A DNA stretch of 21,731 nt from Woeseiaceae bacterium. Its GTDB lineage: Bacteria; Pseudomonadota; Gammaproteobacteria; Steroidobacterales; Woeseiaceae. The notes beneath the pieces are model-generated. The model worked only from the letters and a program-made list of their open reading frames with translations. It was not told the DNA's origin and did no database searches. This document shows positions 15,347 through 21,731 of this stretch, piece after piece. The DNA lies in the NCBI GenBank assembly GCA_022866645.1, contig JALHUQ010000290.1:1-21731 (forward strand), given 5' to 3'. Each line of letters begins with the position of its first letter. The stretch's first letter is position 1. The position numbers and the translations under genes were made by a program.

Positions 15347-16453
15347 ATGACGACGGCGCTCGAAAAACAGGTATCCGGCAAGCGCGTCATCCTCGGTCTT
15401 TCCGGGGGTGTGGATTCGGCTGTCGCCGCTATCCTGCTGCAGCGAGCAGGCGCCGACGTGCATGCCTTGCACATGACCAACTGGGAGGACGACGACGGCT
15501 ACTGCACGGCTGCCGACGATCTTCAGGACGCTCGAAATGTGTGCGAGCAACTCGGCATACCCCTGCACCACGCGAATTTTTCGCAGCAGTATCGCGACCA
15601 GGTATTCGAGTATTTTCTCGATGAGTACCGCGCCGGACGAACACCGAATCCCGATGTACTGTGCAATCGCGAGATCAAGTTCGGCGTATTTCGAGACTAT
15701 GCCAAGCGACTCGGCGGCGACTTGCTGGCGACCGGCCACTACGCCCGGTCCACGATCATCGACGGCCACGGTGCCCTCCTGAAGGGGTCAGACCCCTTTA
15801 AGGATCAGAGTTACTTTTTGCACGCCGTGAGTGCCGAGGCACTGGCCGAGACGGTATTTCCGCTGGGTGACATCCGAAAAGATGCCGTGCGGCAGATTGC
15901 CCGCGATGCCGGCCTGACTGTGCACGACAAGAAGGACAGCACGGGTATTTGTTTTATCGGCGAACGACCGTTCCGCGAGTTTCTGGCCACCTATTTGCCG
16001 GCCAATCCGGGCGCCATGCGCACGCCGGACGGCGAGACGATTGGCGAGCATCAAGGACTCATGTATTACACTTTAGGACAACGACAGGGACTGGGCATCG
16101 GCGGGCGAAATGACCGCGGTGATGAGCCCTGGTACGTCGTCGGCAAGGATCTCGCGGCCAACGCTTTAATCGTTGCCCAGGGCGAACACGAAATGCTGTT
16201 CAGCGACTGGCTGGTCGCGACCGACACGAGCTGGATCGGCGCCGCACCCGCTGGCCTTGAGGCAGGACTGCGTTGCCGCGCCAAAGTGCGCTATCGCCAG
16301 GCCGACCAGGATTGCGTTGTAAGAGCACTCGACGGCGACAAAGTTGAGGTACATTTCGAGGCGCGCCAGAAAGCGGTAGCGCCCGGTCAATTCGTTGTGT
16401 TCTATGACGAAAATCGCTGCCTGGGTGGCTCTGTTATAGACGAAATAGGGTAA
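15347..16453 (+). CDS. mnmA: tRNA-specific 2-thiouridylase MnmA
   Basis: MnmA thiolates C2 of the wobble uridine in tRNAs for Lys, Glu and Gln, taking sulfur from the Tus relay and using ATP to adenylate the tRNA. The 368-residue protein has the PP-loop SGGVDSA (19-25). The catalytic cysteines are C106 (VLCNREIKFG) and C202 (STGICFIGER). ATGHYAR (128-134), GEHQGLMYYTLGQRQGLGIGG and the C-terminal barrel ending in CLGGSVI are also present. Length is that of E. coli MnmA. ATG 15347 is the only start after an in-frame stop at 15329-15331, and there is no ribosome-binding site. The codons for KGSDPF lie on a near-perfect palindrome. In E. coli hflD and purB follow; here acnA does. Confidence 0.97.
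   Translation: MTTALEKQVSGKRVILGLSGGVDSAVAAILLQRAGADVHALHMTNWEDDDGYCTAADDLQDARNVCEQLGIPLHHANFSQQYRDQVFEYFLDEYRAGRTPNPDVLCNREIKFGVFRDYAKRLGGDLLATGHYARSTIIDGHGALLKGSDPFKDQSYFLHAVSAEALAETVFPLGDIRKDAVRQIARDAGLTVHDKKDSTGICFIGERPFREFLATYLPANPGAMRTPDGETIGEHQGLMYYTLGQRQGLGIGGRNDRGDEPWYVVGKDLAANALIVAQGEHEMLFSDWLVATDTSWIGAAPAGLEAGLRCRAKVRYRQADQDCVVRALDGDKVEVHFEARQKAVAPGQFVVFYDENRCLGGSVIDEIG
15782..15798. repeat. Near-perfect palindrome inside mnmA
   Basis: AAGGGGTC (15782-15789) and GACCCCTT (15791-15798) are exact inverted copies around a single base. As RNA it would fold into a six-base-pair stem (AAGGGG/CCCCUU) with a five-base loop. It encodes the residues KGSDPF in a region where E. coli MnmA has the same number of residues, so it is not an in-frame insertion. 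Palindromes with a GGGGTC core are known to me near REP-associated transposases in related bacteria, but no transposase is seen here. Confidence 0.7.
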
Positions 16454-16474
16454 GCAGGTCCCCGGCCATTTCGC

Positions 16475-16480
16475 TATAAT
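16475..16480 (+). promoter_or_regulatory. Consensus -10 element for acnA
   Basis: A perfect TATAAT lies 22 bases after the mnmA stop and is followed by a GC-rich discriminator (GCGCCCCC). Transcription from it would begin near 16487, giving an acnA leader of about 50 bases. No good -35 is present at 16-18 bases upstream, so activator dependence is possible. The GC-rich discriminator is typical of promoters sensitive to ppGpp. Confidence 0.6.
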
Positions 16481-16535
16481 GCGCCCCCTTGCGGCCGTCT
16501 GGTCGCTACGGTCAACCCGATTCCGGAGAAAAAAC

Positions 16536-19199
16536 ATGACGGACAGCTTTGGCGCACGTTCAGCGCTCAAGATCGATGGCAATGAGTTTCAAATCTATCG
16601 CCTGGATGCCGTGAAAGAAGGCCATGTCGAGCGCTTGCCCTACTCGCTCAAAATACTGCTCGAAAACCTGCTGCGTCACGAAGACGGGCGCGATGTCACT
16701 CGCGACGACATTCTGGCGCTGGCCAACTGGGACCCCAAAGCGGCCCCGAGCACTGAAATCTCTTTCACGCCGGCGCGCGTCATACTGCAGGACTTCACCG
16801 GCGTACCGGCCGTCGTCGATCTTGCCGCGATGCGCGATGCGGTTGTGAAACTCGGTGGCTCCGCTGCCGACATCAATCCACTGTCGCCGGCCGAGCTCGT
16901 CATTGATCATTCTGTCCAGGTTGATAATTACGGCGCTGCCAACGCCCTGGATCTGAATAACAAAATCGAATTCCAGCGCAACCAGGAACGCTACTCATTC
17001 CTGCGCTGGGGCCAGTCCGCCTTTGAGAACTTCCGTGTCGTTCCTCCGAACACCGGCATCGTGCATCAGGTTAACCTTGAGTACCTGAGCCGCGTTGTTT
17101 TCGACGCCAACAAAAACGGCACTCGCTCTGCGTATCCGGATACTGTTGTTGGCACCGATTCACACACCACTATGATCAACGGCCTCGGTATTTTGGGTTG
17201 GGGTGTTGGCGGTATCGAAGCGGAAGCGGCGATGCTGGGCCAGCCCATCACCATGCTGATTCCGAATGTCATCGGCTTCAAAATGACCGGCAAGCTTAAA
17301 GAAGGTACGACGGCGACCGATCTGGTTTTGACCGTTACTGAAATGCTACGCAAGAAAGGCATCGTCGGTAAATTCGTAGAGTTCTTCGGCGACGGCCTTG
17401 CGCACATGCCGCTGGCGGATCGTGCAACACTCGGCAACATGGCGCCGGAGTTCGGCTCCACTTGCGGCATATTCCCGATCGATGGCGAAACCATTCGTTA
17501 CCTCGCGCTGTCCGGCCGCAGTGCAGAGCATTGCGCGCTGATTGAGGCTTACGCCAAAGAGCAAGGAATGTGGCGTTACGACGGCGCGCCGGATGCCCTT
17601 TACAGCGACACACTCGAACTGGATCTTGGCGTTGTCGAGCCCAGCATCGCTGGCCCGAAACGTCCGCAAGACCGAATTGCCCTGAGCGCCGCCGCGAAGA
17701 CCTATGCGAGCGTGCTGAAAGCGACCATTGCCGATCGGCCGATGGGCGGCAGCGGCATCGCCAGGATCAACGGCAAGGACGAAGTCATTCGCGATGGCGC
17801 AATTCTCATCGCTGCTATTACGAGTTGTACCAACACCTCGAATCCCGCCGTAATGCTGGCTGCGGGTCTGGTCGCCAGGAAAGCGGCTGCGAAGGGATTG
17901 AAAGCAAAGCCGTGGGTTAAAACCAGCCTCGCACCGGGTTCACGAGTGGTTACCGACTACCTCACAAAGGCCGGTCTTCTGGACGACCTCGGCGCCATCG
18001 GCTTCTTCAACGTTGGCTATGGTTGCACAACCTGCATCGGCAATTCCGGCCCACTCAAGCCTGAAATCGCCGCCGCGGTTCAGGACAACGACATTGTCGG
18101 CACGAGCGTGCTGTCCGGTAACCGAAACTTTGAAGGTCGAATTCATGCCCTGGTCCAGCACAACTTTCTCGCTTCGCCACCACTGGTCGTTGCCTATGCG
18201 ATCGCGGGCAACATGGAAGTCGACTTGTTTAATGATTCATTGGGCAACGATCAGAGCGGCAAGCCTGTGTACATGAAGGACATCTGGCCGACACAAGCCG
18301 AAGTTCAGGATGCCATCACGAAGAACATCGATTCGACCATGTTCCGGTCCAGCTATAGCAGCGTGTTCGAAGGCGATGCGAACTGGAAGAATATTGATTC
18401 ACCGGTCGGCGAAATCTATACCTGGGATGCCGACTCGACGTACGTCAAGAACCCGCCCTACTTTGAGGGCATGTCCAAAGAGCCGAGCGCAGTGCGGAAT
18501 ATTCATGGCGCGCGCGCGCTGGCATTGTTGGGTGACTCGGTAACGACCGACCACATCTCGCCAGCCGGCAACATCGCAGCGGACAGCCCAGCAGCGAAGT
18601 ATCTGGAAGCTCTGGGCGTGAAACGCAGCGACTTCAATTCCTACGGTTCGCGCCGCGGTAATCACGAAGTCATGATGCGCGGTACGTTCGCGAATATTCG
18701 GCTGCGCAATCTGCTGGCGCCGGGCACCGAAGGTGGCTGGACCTGCCACCAGCCCAGCGGCGAACAAATGACGATATTCGACGCTTCTCTCAAGTACCGG
18801 GAGGCATCTACACCGCTGGTCGTCATCGCTGGCAGTGAGTATGGCACGGGCTCCTCGCGGGACTGGGCCGCCAAAGGCACGATCCTGCTCGGTGTGAAGG
18901 CGGTAATTGCCAAGAGCTTCGAGCGTATTCACCGCTCGAATCTGATCGGCATGGGCGTTTTGCCATTGCAGTTTCTGGACGGACAGGATGCGGTATCACT
19001 CGGCCTGACGGGCAAGGAGAGCTACGACATCAGCGGTCAGACCGACGCCAAAGCTAAGACCGTTACGGTGACTGCGACTGCGGAGACTGGTGACGTGATC
19101 ACTTTCAAGGCGCTGGTGCGTATCGACACGCCGAAAGAACGCGATTACTACGAAAACGGCGGCATTCTGCACTACGTATTACGCCAACTCGCCGCATAA
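16536..19199 (+). CDS. acnA: Aconitate hydratase AcnA
   Basis: AcnA interconverts citrate and isocitrate through cis-aconitate, using a labile 4Fe-4S cluster, in the TCA and glyoxylate cycles. The 887-residue protein has the cluster cysteines C431 (TSCTNTSNP), C497 and C500 (YGCTTCIGNSG). Substrate blocks include GTDSHTTMINGLGILGWGVGG (206-226) and, in the swivel domain, EYGTGSSRDWAAKG and SFERIHRSNLIGMGVLPL. Length and motif order match the AcnA/IRP1 type rather than AcnB. I chose ATG 16536 because GGAG lies seven bases upstream and it matches the family start; a longer frame from 16479 would begin inside the promoter. The sirtuin gene begins two bases after its stop, so the two share a transcript. 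Confidence 0.97.
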   Translation: MTDSFGARSALKIDGNEFQIYRLDAVKEGHVERLPYSLKILLENLLRHEDGRDVTRDDILALANWDPKAAPSTEISFTPARVILQDFTGVPAVVDLAAMRDAVVKLGGSAADINPLSPAELVIDHSVQVDNYGAANALDLNNKIEFQRNQERYSFLRWGQSAFENFRVVPPNTGIVHQVNLEYLSRVVFDANKNGTRSAYPDTVVGTDSHTTMINGLGILGWGVGGIEAEAAMLGQPITMLIPNVIGFKMTGKLKEGTTATDLVLTVTEMLRKKGIVGKFVEFFGDGLAHMPLADRATLGNMAPEFGSTCGIFPIDGETIRYLALSGRSAEHCALIEAYAKEQGMWRYDGAPDALYSDTLELDLGVVEPSIAGPKRPQDRIALSAAAKTYASVLKATIADRPMGGSGIARINGKDEVIRDGAILIAAITSCTNTSNPAVMLAAGLVARKAAAKGLKAKPWVKTSLAPGSRVVTDYLTKAGLLDDLGAIGFFNVGYGCTTCIGNSGPLKPEIAAAVQDNDIVGTSVLSGNRNFEGRIHALVQHNFLASPPLVVAYAIAGNMEVDLFNDSLGNDQSGKPVYMKDIWPTQAEVQDAITKNIDSTMFRSSYSSVFEGDANWKNIDSPVGEIYTWDADSTYVKNPPYFEGMSKEPSAVRNIHGARALALLGDSVTTDHISPAGNIAADSPAAKYLEALGVKRSDFNSYGSRRGNHEVMMRGTFANIRLRNLLAPGTEGGWTCHQPSGEQMTIFDASLKYREASTPLVVIAGSEYGTGSSRDWAAKGTILLGVKAVIAKSFERIHRSNLIGMGVLPLQFLDGQDAVSLGLTGKESYDISGQTDAKAKTVTVTATAETGDVITFKALVRIDTPKERDYYENGGILHYVLRQLAA

Positions 19200-19200
19200 C

Positions 19201-19971
19201 ATGACCACAAGCTGTGACATCCCTGAGGCACTGTGCCAGATACTCAGGGATGCACGTCATGTTTGCATACTCACCGGCGCCGGAGTGTCTGCCGAAAGTG
19301 GCGTACCGACTTTTCGCGACGCACAAGACGGACTGTGGGCTCAATACGCACCGCAGGACCTGGCAACACCGGACGCGTTTCTCATCAATCCGGCTCTGAT
19401 CTGGCGCTGGTATCGGTGGCGCCGCGAACTGGTCAACAGCGCAATGCCGAATTCTGGCCACTACGCCATTGCATCACTCTCAGAACTTGTGCCACAACTA
19501 ACGCTCGTCACTCAAAACGTCGACAACCTGCATCAGCGAGCCGGCAGCAGAAACGTCATCGAGTTTCACGGCAACCTGTTTAACGATCGCTGTTTTGCCG
19601 ATGGTTCACTGCACATCGCCGACGAATCGCTTGACGTTCCCGTTTGCCCTGACTGTGGCGGAAATCTTCGACCGGGCGTGGTCTGGTTTGGTGAAGCTAT
19701 CCCGGAATCGGCGTTGCATGAATCCTGTTCGGCCGCTGCCGATTGCGATGTTTTTCTGTCCATTGGTACCTCGTCGCAAGTGTATCCGGCCGCAGGGCTC
19801 GCCAATCTTGCGAAAAACAACGGTGCTATTGTCGTCGAGATCAATCCAGAACCAACCATGCTCGCCGCAGACTTCGACTTCGCTATCGCCGGAAAATCCG
19901 GGGTTGTTTTGCCGGAACTGCTAGAATCACTGGCTGTCAAACGATCAGGTCAGGACCGGAGCGAGAAGTGA
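19201..19971 (+). CDS. cobB: NAD-dependent protein deacylase (CobB-like sirtuin)
   Basis: Sirtuins remove acyl groups from lysine side chains using NAD+. The 256-residue protein has the NAD-binding GAGVSAESGVPTFRD (26-40), TQNVDNLHQRAG (104-115) and catalytic H123 (EFHG). It also has VVWFGEAIP (160-168), GTSSQVYPAAG and a C-terminal VEINPEP. Y71 and R74 (WYRWRR) match the Tyr-x-x-Arg pair of class III sirtuins, which favours succinyl/malonyl as well as acetyl removal. The zinc site is incomplete as in E. coli CobB, with C131 alone in the first pair and C149/C152 in the second. It starts two bases after the acnA stop codon and its own stop overlaps the next start (GTGA), so it is central in a three-gene operon. 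Confidence 0.95.
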   Translation: MTTSCDIPEALCQILRDARHVCILTGAGVSAESGVPTFRDAQDGLWAQYAPQDLATPDAFLINPALIWRWYRWRRELVNSAMPNSGHYAIASLSELVPQLTLVTQNVDNLHQRAGSRNVIEFHGNLFNDRCFADGSLHIADESLDVPVCPDCGGNLRPGVVWFGEAIPESALHESCSAAADCDVFLSIGTSSQVYPAAGLANLAKNNGAIVVEINPEPTMLAADFDFAIAGKSGVVLPELLESLAVKRSGQDRSEK

Positions 19972-20966
19972 AGGAACGTTCAGCACAGAATATTTTGGCG
20001 ACCAGGAAATGGACCAGAGTTGTCAGTTGGTCGATCGGCTGCGTGCTGCTCGTATTTACAGTACTAGGAATCTATTTTTCCCGAGAGCCGGATATTTTCT
20101 GGGTTAATCATTCGGCCGAAACAGAGTCCACCATCGTTGGTGTATCCACCGTCGATACCTTGATTCGTGTCGCCGAAACCTTGCTCGAAAAACCGGGCGG
20201 CTACCTGACCAACGACAAAATGCCGCCGAGCGTTTTACTCGACAATATTCCGAGCTGGGAGCTTGGCGTCCTGAATCAGGTTCGCGACCTCGGCCGTGTC
20301 ATGCGCGACGACTACACGCGCAGCCAATCGCAGTCCAAAGAAGATGAGGATGTTGCCAACGGGGCACCGCAATTTTTCTTCGACAATGATTCCTGGATAT
20401 TTCCCGCAACGGAATCCGAGTACCGGGACGGAATTAACTCCTTTATCGACTATCGGCAGCGATTGCTCGAAGGTGACCAGGACACACAGTTCTATGCGCG
20501 CGCTGACAATCTTCGAGAATGGTTATCACAGGTCGAGAAGCGCCTTGGCAGTTTGACGCGCAGACTCGGCAACAGCGTAGTCGCCAATCGGATTAACGAT
20601 GATCTGGCTGGCGAAGCATCAGCTGAAGCAGCCGCATTTCAGCCCGATACCGTCAACGTTCGAACCGGCTGGTTTGAAGTGGATAACATTTTCTTTGAGG
20701 CGCGCGGAACAGCGTGGGCGCTGGTGCACTTTTTTCGCGCCGCAGAATTTGATTTCGAGAAAGTGCTTGCCGATAAAAATGCAGAAGCCAGCGTTCGGCA
20801 GATCATTCGGGAGCTCGAGGCCAGTCTGGAACCTCTGCGCTCTCCGATGATTCTGAACGGCGGTGGCTACGGACTATTCGCTAACCATTCGCTGGTCATG
20901 GCGAATTACCTCGCGCGAGCAAACGCTTCCGTCATCAATCTCCGCGAGTTACTCGATCAAGGTTAG
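19968..20966 (+). CDS. DUF2333-family membrane protein
   Basis: This 332-residue protein has one N-terminal membrane segment (VVSWSIGCVLLVFTVLGIYF, about 18-37), so it is probably an inner-membrane protein with a large periplasmic part. The rest reads as the DUF2333 family: GGYLTNDKMPPSVLLDNIPSWE, RDDYTRSQSQS, WIFPATESEYRDGINSF, GWFEVDNIFFEARGTAWAL, and PMILNGGGYGLFANHSLVMANYLARA. I chose the GTG at 19968 rather than the longer frame from 19743, which overlaps the sirtuin gene. GTG overlaps the sirtuin stop as GTGA, and GGAG is spaced six bases upstream. Function is unknown. Its stop overlaps that of the convergent permease gene. Confidence 0.93.
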   Translation: MKERSAQNILATRKWTRVVSWSIGCVLLVFTVLGIYFSREPDIFWVNHSAETESTIVGVSTVDTLIRVAETLLEKPGGYLTNDKMPPSVLLDNIPSWELGVLNQVRDLGRVMRDDYTRSQSQSKEDEDVANGAPQFFFDNDSWIFPATESEYRDGINSFIDYRQRLLEGDQDTQFYARADNLREWLSQVEKRLGSLTRRLGNSVVANRINDDLAGEASAEAAAFQPDTVNVRTGWFEVDNIFFEARGTAWALVHFFRAAEFDFEKVLADKNAEASVRQIIRELEASLEPLRSPMILNGGGYGLFANHSLVMANYLARANASVINLRELLDQG

Positions 20967-21727
20967 TTGCGTCGCTGCTTGTTGGAAATCACGGAACCGA
21001 CCAGAACAGACACGACCGCCATGCTCCAGACTATGACGGCGCCCGTGGGCAAGTCGAGACGGAATGACACCAGGATACCAATCAGATAGGACGCCGTACC
21101 GATCATATAGCCGGCCATGAGCCGATTGCCGCGGCGTATGCCAGTCGTCGCAAGAGACGGGATAATCAGGCTTGCGAACACGAGGTAAATGCCGACTATC
21201 TGTACCGACGCCGTGACAACGACCGCAAACGCCAGATAGAAAGGCAGCCCGCTGAATCGCGAACGCATCGCGAACCACGCGACGAGCACGACCGCATACA
21301 GGGCGGCTATGGGTATCAGCGACGACCAGGTCTGCCATAATATTTGTCCCACCAGCAATTCTTTCAGATGCTCGCTGCCATGAGGGTTTCCGGCAAGCAG
21401 TAAGATTCCGCCCGTCGCCGCGAGAATGAACAATATGCCTATCAAGGGTTCCTGAATATTCGCCCAGCGTTTTTCTGTCCAGCTCAGTCCGACGGCGGCC
21501 GCTACGGCGGCCGAGATTGCCGCGATCTGAACCTCCAGACCGTTGGGATCCCAGTCCATCGCGTGAGCGGCGATGACGCCAAGTCCTGCAACTTGTGCAA
21601 TAGCGAGATCGATGAAAATAATGCCGCGCTTCAGTACTTCCTGCCCCAGCGGGACATGCGTGCTCAATACAATAATTCCGGCCAGCAGGGCCGGTCCGAT
21701 AATCGTCCAATCGACGGATCCCATCAT
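20963..21727 (-). CDS. znuB: ABC-3 family metal (zinc/manganese) transporter permease
   Basis: This 254-residue inner-membrane permease has about seven to eight hydrophobic segments. Family blocks are THVPLGQEVLKRGIIFIDLAIAQVAGLGV (about 23-51), HGSEHLKELLVGQILW (about 115-130) and YLVFASLIIPSLATTGI (about 181-197). It belongs to the ZnuB/MntB group, which forms the channel for metal uptake with an ATPase and a periplasmic binding protein. Those partners are not in the window and would lie to the right. Two adjacent ATG codons (21727 and 21724) begin the frame at the window edge; the N-terminus looks complete. It is convergent with the DUF2333 gene and their stop codons share bases (TTAG). 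Metal specificity cannot be read from the permease alone. Confidence 0.88.
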   Translation of the reverse strand: MMGSVDWTIIGPALLAGIIVLSTHVPLGQEVLKRGIIFIDLAIAQVAGLGVIAAHAMDWDPNGLEVQIAAISAAVAAAVGLSWTEKRWANIQEPLIGILFILAATGGILLLAGNPHGSEHLKELLVGQILWQTWSSLIPIAALYAVVLVAWFAMRSRFSGLPFYLAFAVVVTASVQIVGIYLVFASLIIPSLATTGIRRGNRLMAGYMIGTASYLIGILVSFRLDLPTGAVIVWSMAVVSVLVGSVISNKQRRN

Positions 21728-21731
21728 TTTA

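Noticed and set aside
19743..19967. N-terminal extension of the DUF2333 protein
   Set aside because: It overlaps the sirtuin gene in another frame and is Arg/Cys-rich; the GTG at 19968 has a good ribosome-binding site and fits the family start.

Overview
The window looks like chromosomal core sequence from a moderately GC-rich gammaproteobacterium. The evidence is a set of housekeeping proteins that read as clear gammaproteobacterial types (MazG, FumC, PurB, RoxA, NudJ, MnmA, AcnA, a CobB-like sirtuin) and a PhoP/PhoQ-like pair. The three-membrane-segment TPR protein at the left end resembles proteins I associate with marine/sediment lineages such as the Woeseia group, but the genus cannot be fixed from sequence alone. 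Coding density is very high, every intergenic gap is under 170 bases, and I see no tRNA, rRNA, CRISPR array, insertion sequence or prophage gene.

Layout, left to right. At 1-162 lies the C-terminal end of an unidentified + strand protein, convergent with a large membrane-anchored TPR protein (167-2332, -). From 5925 down to 2405 on the - strand runs a tight five-gene block: glycine-zipper protein, PepSY protein, PhoP-like regulator, PhoQ-like kinase and a half-size asparaginase. It is preceded by a candidate PhoP-type box and -10 element. Next on the - strand is fumC, a Nudix CoA pyrophosphatase (nudL-like) and mazG (8815 to 6010). From 8967 the + strand carries purB, roxA, a DUF7931/phospholipase-D-like protein, nudJ and a TonB-dependent receptor. 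A small TfoX-N-domain gene (-) is divergent from mnmA (+). AcnA, a sirtuin and a DUF2333 membrane protein then form a tight + strand operon. The window ends with a metal ABC-transporter permease (-) whose stop codon overlaps the DUF2333 stop.

Functional themes are central metabolism (FumC, AcnA, PurB), nucleotide and cofactor clean-up (MazG, two Nudix enzymes), translation quality (MnmA for tRNA thiolation, RoxA for ribosomal protein hydroxylation) and envelope sensing (PhoPQ-like operon, TonB-dependent receptor, metal permease). The co-occurrence of phoPQ, purB, roxA, nudJ and mnmA recalls the Escherichia coli nudJ-mnmA-hflD-purB-phoPQ-roxA neighbourhood, here rearranged, without hflD, and with other genes interspersed.

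I did not find a clearly new defence or mobile system. The most interesting leads are the apparent PhoP-box autoregulation of an expanded PhoPQ operon, the single-domain asparaginase at its end, a nudL homologue whose conserved N-terminus precedes any normal start codon, a near-perfect GGGGTC/GACCCC palindrome inside mnmA, and the acnA-sirtuin gene pair.
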